DNA of 34,353 nucleotides from Halobacteriovoraceae bacterium (GTDB lineage: Bacteria; Bdellovibrionota; Bacteriovoracia; Bacteriovoracales; Bacteriovoracaceae), in contig PAKC01000005.1 of the NCBI GenBank assembly GCA_002706205.1, positions 1-34,353 on the forward strand, written 5' to 3'. The notes under the pieces are model-generated. The model was given only the letters and a program-made list of their open reading frames with translations, made no database searches and had not been told where the DNA came from. The position numbers were made by a program, and so were the translations under genes. Shown here piece by piece: positions 8,445-15,820 of this stretch. Position 1 is the first letter of the stretch; every line of letters begins with the position of its first letter.

Positions 8445-9272
8445 CTAGTTTCGAGACATAATCTCATAAACTTCTTTAGTCGGTTTTTGAGTAATTAAAG
8501 ATAAAAGCTTTGCCATTTTTTTCGGTTTGGCCCCATTTTTTAAAATATCTTGAGCTAACTCTAAAAGTTGATTTCCCTCAGTCATCAAACTTTCTTTCTG
8601 TGGATTATAGATCAAAATAACAAACTCCCCCTTCATCACAATAGCATCTTTGATACTTGAAAATTGTTCCCCTTTAAAACGATAAACAGACTCAAATTCT
8701 TTTGTAAGTTCTCGCGCCAAAGCAAACTCATAATTAGCTAATGCCTTTGTTAAAATTTCTAGTGTTTGCATAACTCTGCTTTTTCCTTCAAAAATAATAT
8801 GAGTTCCATACTGAGATTTTAAAGTCGTAATGAAGTCTAAAACTCTATTTTTCTCTCTTGCTAAAAATCCATGAAAATGAAAAGGTATAGGAGCAAGTCC
8901 GGAAAGCTCTAAGGCCACAATAATAGAACTAACCCCTCCACAAGTTTTTACATCAATTCCTTGCGCAAGAGCAGCTTTAATTATGGGATAGGCCGGATCA
9001 GAAATAAGTGGACTTCCTGCATCTGAAGTAAAAATACAGCCCTCTTGTGTGGCCGTTTTTAGTAGACCCTTTAAATTTTCTTCAGAAGAGTGGTCATGAA
9101 ATGATCTAATTTCTTTATCTTTATAATCAATATTAAGTTTTTGACACAATTCTTTAAATACCCGAGTATCCTCGGCATAAATAATCTTATGAGCTTTAAT
9201 TGAGTCTAAGGCCTTTAAAGTAATATCGTCTTTATTACCTATAGGTAAAGTTACTAAGCATATTCCTGACAT
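8445..9272 (-). CDS. rsmI: 16S rRNA (cytidine(1402)-2'-O)-methyltransferase
   Basis: RsmI uses S-adenosylmethionine to 2'-O-methylate C1402 in the decoding centre of 16S rRNA. The sequence shows the tetrapyrrole-methylase fold hallmarks: LVTLPIGNKDDITLKAL at the N-terminus, IIYAEDTRVFKELC, SFHDHSSEE, and the SAM-binding FTSDAGSPLISDPAYPII. ATG at 9272 (protein of 275 residues) is chosen over ATG 9305, because RsmI proteins begin just before the LVTLPIGN strand and the upstream ATG has no ribosome site, while GTGGA lies close to the inner one. It is divergent from the STAS gene, and its promoter is proposed at 9335-9363. Confidence 0.93.
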   Translation of the reverse strand: MSGICLVTLPIGNKDDITLKALDSIKAHKIIYAEDTRVFKELCQKLNIDYKDKEIRSFHDHSSEENLKGLLKTATQEGCIFTSDAGSPLISDPAYPIIKAALAQGIDVKTCGGVSSIIVALELSGLAPIPFHFHGFLAREKNRVLDFITTLKSQYGTHIIFEGKSRVMQTLEILTKALANYEFALARELTKEFESVYRFKGEQFSSIKDAIVMKGEFVILIYNPQKESLMTEGNQLLELAQDILKNGAKPKKMAKLLSLITQKPTKEVYEIMSRN

Positions 9273-9334
9273 AAAACATCCACTTTTAGCTAATTTCTTC
9301 CTCATAAAAGAAAATAAAAATTAATGATAAAATC

Positions 9335-9363
9335 ATTCTAAGTTTAACGCCTACATTTGGCAA
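9335..9363 (-). promoter_or_regulatory. sigma-70-type promoter of rsmI
   Basis: On the minus strand, TTGCCA (9363-9358) is 17 bp before TAGAAT (9340-9335), one mismatch each from consensus. It lies in the 109-bp gap between the divergent rsmI (start 9272) and STAS (start 9382) genes. No convincing promoter for the STAS gene could be picked out in the same gap. Confidence 0.55.
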
Positions 9364-9381
9364 AAAAGAGGAGAGCACAAC

Positions 9382-9783
9382 ATGTCCATGAAAGCAGATA
9401 TTCTAAGAGATGCGCTAGGTAATATTACGGTTCAAATGCGTGGAGATCTAGATTACGAACATAGCATGCCTTTAAGAGAGCAACTTAATGTCTTATCAGA
9501 AACAAATCCCCAAGCAAGAATAACTGTAGATCTCGGTGGTGTAGACTTCGTAGGTTCATCTGGAATCTGTCATTTTGTAGAAACAGTTCAGATTATTAAT
9601 AAACAAAAAAATGACCACAATAAAATGACTCTATCTAACGTCAGCGGTGAATTCAAAAAAATATTTAGACTTTATTCTATTGAAGAATCAGAGCTTATTT
9701 GGGATCAATTTGACCTTGATAACGACGAAACAAGTGATCTTAGTACTCGCTTTGGAAGTAGAAAAAGAACATTTTCAAACTAA
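9382..9783 (+). CDS. STAS-domain protein, anti-anti-sigma factor type
   Basis: A single STAS domain of 133 residues: the N-terminal strand ITVQMRGDLDYEHSMPLREQL, then ITVDLGGVDFVGSSGICHFVE, with the SSG (59-61) that carries the phosphorylated Ser in SpoIIAA/RsbV-like proteins, and a final helix around EFKKIFRLYSIEE. The C-terminal 25 residues are an acidic then basic extension. Such proteins switch partners with a serine kinase (anti-sigma factor); no kinase, phosphatase or sigma gene is next to it. The start has GAGGAGAG 6-8 nt upstream. Its stop codon directly abuts the stop of the convergent gene, and its terminator lies inside that gene. Confidence 0.88.
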   Translation: MSMKADILRDALGNITVQMRGDLDYEHSMPLREQLNVLSETNPQARITVDLGGVDFVGSSGICHFVETVQIINKQKNDHNKMTLSNVSGEFKKIFRLYSIEESELIWDQFDLDNDETSDLSTRFGSRKRTFSN

Positions 9784-10305
9784 TTAAAAAGTAGAATGGA
9801 AAATGGGAACATAAATAGGTAGGGATAACTCTCTACCTTTTTTATTATCTAAACGATAATTATATAACAAATCATCATTAATTTCATATGCTCTTTGTCC
9901 AAAAAAACCAGAGCCGGCATTGCTGTCTTCTTGAGGTGGAGGATAGCCAAAGCCTCCCCCTTCAGGAGGTAAAGGCTCACCAAAACCTTCTGGCCCATAA
10001 CCTGGAGGTGGTGGTTGCTGAGGGTCATACATCGGATCTTGTGGCCCCTCTAATGATCTTTTATGAGAAATTAAGACATAGCTTCCAAAAGCTATTCCTG
10101 CATATAAACCCAACGAAGCTCCTTGAGCGATGGCTCTAGAGTTTGTTCCAAACGCCATAGAAGCAAACCCCAATAAAGCGCCTCCAACAGTACCATAAGT
10201 ACAAATTATCAAAAATGCTTTGCCTTTAGCATCCATTGCCTGAGTTTTTTGATATGGTAAGAGTGATAGGGAACAAATAAAAATAAATAAGATTAGCTTT
10301 CTCAT
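9784..10305 (-). CDS. small exported protein with Pro/Gly-rich segment, unknown function
   Basis: I do not recognise this 173-residue protein. It has a signal peptide (residues 1-23, cut near TQA-MD), then a glycine/alanine-rich hydrophobic stretch (about 30-80) with two likely membrane-spanning or glycine-zipper segments (GTVGGALLGFASMAFG and ASLGLYAGIAFG), then a Pro/Gly/Gln-rich linker (about 87-125) and a short C-terminal domain ending PIYVPIFHSTF. The glycine-rich pair of hydrophobic segments recalls outer-membrane or inner-membrane glycine-zipper proteins. It follows yraN with a 21-bp gap and lacks a clear ribosome site. The 3' end doubles as the terminator of the convergent STAS gene. 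Confidence 0.65.
   Translation of the reverse strand: MRKLILFIFICSLSLLPYQKTQAMDAKGKAFLIICTYGTVGGALLGFASMAFGTNSRAIAQGASLGLYAGIAFGSYVLISHKRSLEGPQDPMYDPQQPPPPGYGPEGFGEPLPPEGGGFGYPPPQEDSNAGSGFFGQRAYEINDDLLYNYRLDNKKGRELSLPIYVPIFHSTF
9818..9843 (+). terminator. intrinsic terminator of the STAS gene
   Basis: GGTAGGGA (9818-9825), loop TAAC, TCTCTACC (9830-9837) form an 8-bp stem with one G-U pair, followed directly by six T (9838-9843). It lies 35 bp after the STAS stop, wholly within the coding sequence of the convergent gene 9784-10305. Confidence 0.75.
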
Positions 10306-10326
10306 ATGTATAAGATTAAAAAAGCT

Positions 10327-10704
10327 TTAGTCCTTTGGCAAATCATTTACTAAGAGAATTTTACTTGAAACCTGAAAAAGGTAACTTAAAAGATTTGCTG
10401 AATTTAACAGTCTTCTATACTGCTTCAAAGGGATTTTTTGACCACCATATTTAACTTCATAAACAACTATCATCTCATTTTTATAGGTACAAATATCTAT
10501 TTGTCCACAGTTTAAGCTTCTTAAAACTAAGCTTGAAACTAAAATCGCTGTTTCATTGGCATGAATTCGCTTCGAAACCCTTTGTTCAAAATTTTGTCCT
10601 CTAACATAGGAATTCTTTAACCCCTTTGAAGGTTTTTCTATGAATTGGTGATGGCCCAAGTTTTTTAACTGCAAGTTTATGCTCCTTAGTTGGATAACCT
10701 GCAT
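10327..10704 (-). CDS. YraN family protein (UPF0102)
   Basis: A predicted nuclease-fold protein of the YraN/UPF0102 family, of uncertain function. The core is visible: RGQNFEQRVSKRI, then GQIDICTYKNEMIVVYEVKYGG, corresponding to the family's GEIDLI...FVEVK, which carries the restriction-endonuclease-like Asp and Glu-x-Lys. The 125 residues are usual for the family. ATG 10704 with TAGGA 4-5 nt upstream places 104 bp inside rnhB; the N-terminal 35 residues read from the overlap are not needed for the family core, so a later TTG start (10674 or 10659) cannot be excluded. rnhB-yraN adjacency is common in bacteria. Confidence 0.82.
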   Translation of the reverse strand: MQVIQLRSINLQLKNLGHHQFIEKPSKGLKNSYVRGQNFEQRVSKRIHANETAILVSSLVLRSLNCGQIDICTYKNEMIVVYEVKYGGQKIPLKQYRRLLNSANLLSYLFQVSSKILLVNDLPKD

Positions 10705-11260
10705 GTTTTCCTAACAAATAACCAGGATAAACTGTGTCCAAATATTTCATTTTTTCATCTCTGAAAACTTTGGCGATCACAGAGGCCATACCAATAACAA
10801 CGCTCTTACTATCGCCCTTAATAACTGCTTGCACTTGAGACTTCGAATCAAAAACTTTATTGCCATCAATTAAAATAAGAGAAGATTCATTCTCAAAGCC
10901 AACAGCTGCATTTTTCATTGCCGACAATGAAGCCTGTAAAATATTCATCTGATCTATTTGCTGTGGCGTATGTTCAAACAAGCAAAATTGAAAACAATAC
11001 CCTTCAATATCTTTTGAATAAATTTGATTAAGTTCTAAGTTTAAAAAATCAATTCCCAAATGGGCCAAAATATTTTTTCTTTTACGCTCAGTCAGTTTCT
11101 TGGAATCTGTCACCCCTAGCTGGTGTAAATAATCAATGAGACCAAGACTATCTTTCTTTACCACAACAGCACAAGCCGTTACAGGACCAGCAATTGGACC
11201 TCTACCAACTTCATCACAACCGATTATTTGCGAAAACTCAACTAAAAGTTTTTTATCCAT
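10601..11260 (-). CDS. rnhB: ribonuclease HII
   Basis: It cleaves the RNA strand of RNA-DNA hybrids and removes single ribonucleotides from DNA. The catalytic motif GCDEVGRGPIAGPV (D16, E17) is followed by LILIDGNKV and by KGDSKSVVIGMASVIAKVFRDE, the KGD...ASIIAKV.RD block of the family, and by GYPTKEH near the C-terminus. The 219 residues are typical. ATG 11260 follows a strong AGAGGGG site. It lies just downstream of the intrinsic terminator after rplS, so its expression depends on read-through or an unseen promoter. Confidence 0.95.
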   Translation of the reverse strand: MDKKLLVEFSQIIGCDEVGRGPIAGPVTACAVVVKKDSLGLIDYLHQLGVTDSKKLTERKRKNILAHLGIDFLNLELNQIYSKDIEGYCFQFCLFEHTPQQIDQMNILQASLSAMKNAAVGFENESSLILIDGNKVFDSKSQVQAVIKGDSKSVVIGMASVIAKVFRDEKMKYLDTVYPGYLLGKHAGYPTKEHKLAVKKLGPSPIHRKTFKGVKEFLC

Positions 11261-11276
11261 GATCCCCTCTTAAAAT

Positions 11277-11301
11277 AAAAAAGCCTGGCAATAAACCAGG
11301 C
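11277..11301 (-). terminator. intrinsic terminator/attenuator between rplS and rnhB
   Basis: Read on the minus strand, GCCTGG (11301-11296), loop TTTATTG, CCAGGC (11288-11283) are followed by six T (11282-11277). Flanking AAA/TTT extends the stem with a one-base bulge. It ends rplS transcripts or attenuates read-through into rnhB-yraN. Confidence 0.7.
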
Positions 11302-11328
11302 CTTTATCTAAAAAAATTTTAATTATAA

Positions 11329-11697
11329 CTATTTTTTAGAAGTATAGTCAGTTTCGATTCTAGCTGCTTTACCTGTTCTATCTCTTAGGTAAAAGTGCTT
11401 AGCTCTTCTTACTTTACCTTTATTAAGAACTTTAACCGCTTCAACATTTGGTGAATGAAAAGGAAAAACTCTTTCAACTCCATATCCACTAGAAATTTTT
11501 CTTACTCTAAAATGACCATCAATACTTTGTGGTCCACCTTTCATAGCAATGACTGTTCCATCAAATTTCTGGATACGTGATTTGTTTCCTTCTTTGATTC
11601 TTACAGAAACTGATACTGAGTCCCCAGCTTTAAAAGCAGGAAATTTTTCTACGTTCTTGCTAAGATAGTTTTTGTTTACAACATCTACTAAATTCAT
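11329..11697 (-). CDS. rplS: 50S ribosomal protein L19
   Basis: A large-subunit ribosomal protein at the interface with the 30S subunit. It has the typical order FKAGDSVSVSVRIKEGNKSR, FDGTVIAMKG, FRVRKISSGYGVERVFPFHSP and the basic C-terminus VRRAKHFYLRDRTGKAARI. ATG 11697 gives 122 residues and has GGAG 6-7 nt upstream; the in-frame TTG at 11709 overlaps that ribosome site and is rejected. It lies 71 nt after the RNA methyltransferase gene, with a possible leader structure between. Confidence 0.97.
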   Translation of the reverse strand: MNLVDVVNKNYLSKNVEKFPAFKAGDSVSVSVRIKEGNKSRIQKFDGTVIAMKGGPQSIDGHFRVRKISSGYGVERVFPFHSPNVEAVKVLNKGKVRRAKHFYLRDRTGKAARIETDYTSKK

Positions 11698-11715
11698 TCT
11701 TATCTCCAAATGCGT

Positions 11716-11752
11716 CCTTCCTTAAACCTCTTTATCTTGGCCAGAGGGAAGG
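11716..11752 (-). other. inverted repeat in the rplS leader
   Basis: On the minus strand CCTTCC-CTCT (11752-11743) can pair with AGAG...GGAAGG (11731-11716), with a 6-nt bulge on the 3' side, leaving the GGAG of rplS about 8 nt beyond. It could be an autogenous L19 control element or just a purine/pyrimidine coincidence; it matches no leader that I can name. Confidence 0.3.
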
Positions 11753-11768
11753 GAATATCGTTTCAGAC

Positions 11769-12332
11769 TCAGAGGCTTCTGCTGATGCGGTCACAATAAA
11801 TTGCAACTGCAGATCTTACAGAAAGATGATTATAACCATCTTTTGCTGTTCCAATTATGGGATCTAGCTTAAAATCCGCATGATCGGTAACAGAGGCATG
11901 TAGTCCCCATCCTGTACCAAATAACAAAAATATTGGTCGTTTGTCAACTTGTAACTTTGCGCATAAATCTTTTTCTGTCCCACTAAATTCCTTAAAATTT
12001 GCTCCCGTTACGACAATATAGGGCGCCATTCCTTCAATTTCTTCAATTCTTGACTTAGCAACCTCAATAGAGTCCGCTAATTCTATAAAAGATAGTGCTG
12101 AGCTTCTATCCGGATTGTACGAGTTTTCTTCATCAGTATTCCAATGATCTAGAATGCTACGCACCAAGTCATGCTGCTTTTTAACAGGAGTCACAATAAA
12201 GTATTGTTTAAAACCAAATGTTCTAGCAGTTCTGGCAATATCATGTATATCTAAATTGGTAACCGAGGTCGTAATAATTTCGTCTTTTCTCCCTAAAACG
12301 GGGTGATGAATTAAACCCAAGTACAAGTTCAT
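11769..12332 (-). CDS. RNA methyltransferase, SPOUT-like (PF09936 type)
   Basis: This resembles the Methyltrn_RNA_4 family, predicted SAM-dependent SPOUT methyltransferases often encoded between trmD and rplS. The N-terminus LYLGLIHHPVLGRKDEIITT followed by TNLDIHDIARTARTFG is characteristic, as is the C-terminal knot region FLLFGTGWGL and DPIIGTAKDGYNHLSVRSAVAIYCDRI. The 187 residues are typical, with no signal peptide. Its substrate is not known to me. GGAGAG precedes the ATG. It is the first gene of the run rplS-rnhB-yraN and has its own promoter, which is consistent with the block having been separated from trmD by the inserted genes. Confidence 0.85.
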   Translation of the reverse strand: MNLYLGLIHHPVLGRKDEIITTSVTNLDIHDIARTARTFGFKQYFIVTPVKKQHDLVRSILDHWNTDEENSYNPDRSSALSFIELADSIEVAKSRIEEIEGMAPYIVVTGANFKEFSGTEKDLCAKLQVDKRPIFLLFGTGWGLHASVTDHADFKLDPIIGTAKDGYNHLSVRSAVAIYCDRISRSL

Positions 12333-12353
12333 AGACTCTCCAAAAAATAAAAA

Positions 12354-12382
12354 AATATAATAAATTTAATGAGCTATGTCAC
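12354..12382 (-). promoter_or_regulatory. sigma-70-type promoter for the methyltransferase-rplS-rnhB-yraN genes
   Basis: On the minus strand GTGACA (12382-12377) lies 17 bp before TATATT (12359-12354), each one mismatch from consensus. It would start transcription about 15 nt before the methyltransferase ATG at 12332. Confidence 0.55.
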
Positions 12383-12494
12383 TAACTGATTAAAACTTTC
12401 TAAAGTTGACTAAAAAAAATGGCAAAATTATTAAGAAAAACCTAACAAAAACCGAAAGGACTAATCATAAGATATTGTTTTAATTTGAAACAAA

Positions 12495-12521
12495 AAAATA
12501 TAATAAAAATAAAGACGATAT
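12495..12521 (+). promoter_or_regulatory. possible weak sigma-28-like promoter
   Basis: AAAA (12495-12498), 15 nt, then GACGATAT (12514-12521), six of eight matches to GCCGATAA. A start near 12528 would fit the AAGAAAAGG ribosome site at 12528-12536. The region is very A-rich, so the -35 part carries little weight. Confidence 0.25.
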
Positions 12522-12546
12522 ATATTAAGAAAAGGTTAATAATTAC

Positions 12547-14613
12547 ATGGTGAAAGAAATCTTAACTCTTTTAATTTTATTTCATCTTTTTGGATGCTCA
12601 AATCCCTCTGGATCATCTGATCTCGTCACTCCTCAGAATACTAATGCTATTAAAGAAAACAACTCGAAGGTTAAAATCACTGAAATCAAATTAAATGATG
12701 GTCTCTCCTTTACACAAAATACAACTGTCAGTTTAGAGGTCCAGGCCACAGATGCTACACATATTTATATCTCACAAAAAAAAGACTGCAGTGAAAGCAT
12801 CTCTTTTGTTAATTTTAAAACTCAATTTGACATTGCACTAGATCAAAATACTGAAAACTTTATTTCTCTAAAACTCAAAGACGCTGAAGGCATTGAAACT
12901 GAGTGTAAAAACTTATCGATAATTCACGATACGACTCCTCCAGAAGCTCCTTTAACTGTTACTCCAGCCGCAAATGCTTCTGATATAGCAACAGATAAGA
13001 GTCATTGGAGCGAAGCTGTAGATAACGGACCTAGTGGAATTAAATCCTATCTTTATAGTGTCTCTACGACACAAGATGAAAGCGGAATTATAACTGGAGC
13101 CGATTGGACGGATACTGAGGGGCTAAGAGAATTCCAAATAACTAGTGGGGTTAATTTAACCGGAGCAACAGATTATTACACCCTCATTAAGTCTATAGAT
13201 AAGGCAGGTAATATTTCAACAAATTATGCTATTTCGGCTGCATGGAATATTATTGTCTCTCCAGAAGCTATTTCAAACCTTGAAGCTTCAAGTCGAAGTG
13301 TAGATAAAATTGTTTTAGGTTGGTCCTATCCACAAGATAATGGTACTGCAATTACCGATTATCAAATACAAATTAAAGGAGGACAATTTAGCAATTGGAC
13401 TTTAATTGAAAAGGGAGTTTCAGTACAAACAACCGCAGATATCATCAATCTCACAGCTCAAACAAATTATGAATTTAAAGTAAGGGCCTTTAATGGTATT
13501 AATTATTCGGCGTGGTCGAATACACTTAATATAGAAACACTACCCAATTTAGATTTTTTCCAAGGCGGATATAAAGCGATAAATATTTCAGGGGCACCAA
13601 AAAGTAAAATTGTTTCTTTCGATGACAATAATGAGATTTATTTAGATGGAAGTTTATTAACAACTTTGGATAAAGCAGAAACGTTTGAGTTTGATTCGAG
13701 TGAGTTTTCTGTCATCGAAGCCTCCAAAGCATTTTATGTTGCCGGAAAACTTGGCACAGGATCTGGTTCTAATAATCAAGGAAATGCAACTTGGGCCACC
13801 CAATCATGGGTCGGAAAAGAATTTTATTTTAATCTCACACGAATGGCTCCCTTAAAGGTTAAAGTTTATGCTTTTACCCAATCAGAAATTAGTATCTCAA
13901 CTGGTGCGACTCTAGTCGACTCACAAACAGTCGATGCTGATTCCGGACATATTTTTACACTAAGTAATTATGCAAATTATCAGCTTTCCTCAACTGGCCT
14001 AATAGTCGCTTTTATCTATGGTAATGCTGGAGGAAATATTTATGACCCTCAACCCTTGCTCCCGATTTCAACTGATATCTTAGGTTTTCCTAGCTCAACA
14101 GCAAAAGTGACTTCTGGTAGTAATAATAATAATTATAATCTTTACCACTCCAATAATGTTAGTAGCACAGGAGCGATGAATGCCACGAATACACTTTCTT
14201 TAAGCCCACAAGGAACGAGTTCATTATATAGATCGGAATCACTTAGAATTATAAGTGAAGGCCCTATTACCGCCAACTCTAATGCTGACTCCAATGGTTA
14301 TTGCCAAGCCCCCTTTGTTCCTATTTCTATGCTTAAAAAACGTTTTGGGCTTAACTCTACTTCTAACTGGCTCGCCTTTGCTTCTGATCGCCCAGTAAAT
14401 TTAACTCTTACCAAACCTGATGGTACGACTTCACAACTTAGTTTGAGTCGCAATGGCACAGGAAAAACACCTTATAAAGCTTATATGGGTACTGACTACC
14501 CTGCAGGAACAATCATCGAAGGTGATGAGAAGTTTCAAGTCTGGTATCAACCTTATACAACAGTTTATTCAGGTGGAGAAGATGAAACAATTATGTTTGG
14601 CTGGGATGAATAA
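12547..14613 (+). CDS. surface lipoprotein with fibronectin type III-like domains
   Basis: An exported lipoprotein of 688 residues. The lipobox LFGC places the lipidated Cys at 17. A Ser/Asn-rich linker and a small Ig-like domain follow, with DTTPPEAPLTVTP (about 127-140) opening a second sandwich domain. Residues about 237-332 are a clear fibronectin type III domain (ISNLEASSRSVDKIVLGW, TNYEFKVRAFN, WSNTLNIET). The C-terminal 350 residues are another beta-rich module, rich in Gly, Ser, Asn and Thr, that I cannot name; KVKVYAFTQSEISIS vaguely recalls cell-surface structural domains. It probably sits on the outer membrane and binds something outside. It is on the strand opposite to, and inside, the otherwise conserved trmD-rplS block, convergent with the DUF3943 gene with 4 bp between stops. 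Confidence 0.8.
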   Translation: MVKEILTLLILFHLFGCSNPSGSSDLVTPQNTNAIKENNSKVKITEIKLNDGLSFTQNTTVSLEVQATDATHIYISQKKDCSESISFVNFKTQFDIALDQNTENFISLKLKDAEGIETECKNLSIIHDTTPPEAPLTVTPAANASDIATDKSHWSEAVDNGPSGIKSYLYSVSTTQDESGIITGADWTDTEGLREFQITSGVNLTGATDYYTLIKSIDKAGNISTNYAISAAWNIIVSPEAISNLEASSRSVDKIVLGWSYPQDNGTAITDYQIQIKGGQFSNWTLIEKGVSVQTTADIINLTAQTNYEFKVRAFNGINYSAWSNTLNIETLPNLDFFQGGYKAINISGAPKSKIVSFDDNNEIYLDGSLLTTLDKAETFEFDSSEFSVIEASKAFYVAGKLGTGSGSNNQGNATWATQSWVGKEFYFNLTRMAPLKVKVYAFTQSEISISTGATLVDSQTVDADSGHIFTLSNYANYQLSSTGLIVAFIYGNAGGNIYDPQPLLPISTDILGFPSSTAKVTSGSNNNNYNLYHSNNVSSTGAMNATNTLSLSPQGTSSLYRSESLRIISEGPITANSNADSNGYCQAPFVPISMLKKRFGLNSTSNWLAFASDRPVNLTLTKPDGTTSQLSLSRNGTGKTPYKAYMGTDYPAGTIIEGDEKFQVWYQPYTTVYSGGEDETIMFGWDE

Positions 14614-14617
14614 TGAG

Positions 14618-15676
14618 TTAAAACTTCCACTCAAAATCAAGTCCAATAACACTTTCATTAGCTCTATTTTCCATACCTGCAGGAAGATTAGTCCCGTAAA
14701 AAGATTTTAAGGGTCGACTAAAGATATATGTATCAGCAGACTTAATAACTCTGGAGTTAAATAAGGAATTGATTCCATTTAAAACTCCTCCTGCAGGGTT
14801 CATAATGGCCGAAACAAAACCACCAAGATAGCGACTATTAAAAAGCTTTCCATCATTGCGTTCAATTTTTTGATCTAATTGATACATGTATTCACCCAAA
14901 ACAGCTCCGATAATTGGTGTTGAAAAGAGGTCTTGAATAGAAGGTGTTTCAGCAAAGGCTTCTACACCATATTCCCAAACAAATGTCGACATAAAAACAC
15001 TATAACCAAAAGATTCCCATCTCGTAAGCCCAGCGTGTCTAGCAACGACATAGTAAGCTGCACCTGAAACAGGGTGACCGATATAATTGATGGCCCACTC
15101 ATCCTCATCCATAACTGGTCCTTCGGTAACATTTTCTTTCCACTTTTGAGTAAGTCCTTCTTCCTTTATATTTTCTTTATCCCATTTAGTCACAGATTCA
15201 GGTAACAACCAAAGAAGCCCGACTGCGCCAACCCCAACGCCAACAAAATTTCTAGTTTGTCTTAAAATTTCTTTTTGTTTAGGATCTAAATTATCAAAAG
15301 AAATCTTATGTCGGATCCCTTTATCCATCATCATCACGCTGACATAAGGACTATCTTTTTTAGGAACACAAATATCTCTTAAAGCGTCACGGCTATTTTC
15401 TAGTGCTTGGTATTGCGCCAATTTTTTTTGAATTTTTTCACAACTCGCTTTATCGCGAGTATCTATTGTAATCATTTTACCTTGTGAAAAAACTCTTTCT
15501 TGTTGCTGTCTTTGAATTCGCTTTTGTCGCAATTCTTCCTGAATATCTTCCCATCCTTCTTGAGAAACATATTGCGATATCGGTCGATATACCCAAGAAT
15601 CATATTCCTCAGCAACTGCTAATAAATTTAATCCTCCGAAAAAAAATAAAACCAATGCGAATAATGTTTTCTTCAT
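14618..15676 (-). CDS. DUF3943 family exported protein
   Basis: A 352-residue protein with a signal peptide (residues 1-22, ending LLAVAEE). A Gln/Arg-rich helical segment follows (about 40-65), then the DUF3943 core: NYIGHPVSGAAYYVVARHAG (about 197-216), FMSTFVWEYGVEAFAETPSIQDL and TPIIGAVLGEYMYQLDQKI. This family is thought to be associated with the outer membrane, but its function is unknown to me. ATG 15676 is preferred over ATG 15697, because AAAAGGG is 8 nt upstream and the signal peptide then begins MKKTLF. It lies in the insertion between trmD and the methyltransferase genes, transcribed like them. Confidence 0.82.
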   Translation of the reverse strand: MKKTLFALVLFFFGGLNLLAVAEEYDSWVYRPISQYVSQEGWEDIQEELRQKRIQRQQQERVFSQGKMITIDTRDKASCEKIQKKLAQYQALENSRDALRDICVPKKDSPYVSVMMMDKGIRHKISFDNLDPKQKEILRQTRNFVGVGVGAVGLLWLLPESVTKWDKENIKEEGLTQKWKENVTEGPVMDEDEWAINYIGHPVSGAAYYVVARHAGLTRWESFGYSVFMSTFVWEYGVEAFAETPSIQDLFSTPIIGAVLGEYMYQLDQKIERNDGKLFNSRYLGGFVSAIMNPAGGVLNGINSLFNSRVIKSADTYIFSRPLKSFYGTNLPAGMENRANESVIGLDFEWKF

Positions 15677-15820
15677 ATAACGAACCCTTTTAATCATAAA
15701 TAATACTCTTAGTCCTAGCTTACCTTTATTAAGATAAAAAACGAGTCATAATGAATTACTTACAAAGGGGTCGAAAAATTGACTAACTTTTAGACAGTTC
15801 ATAAACAAAAAAATAACAAC

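Noticed and set aside
9341-9370. Possible sigma-54 site (TTGGCA) before the STAS gene
   Set aside because: The GC/TGC half at the required 12-24 spacing is absent; the bases are better explained as the opposite-strand rsmI -35 box.
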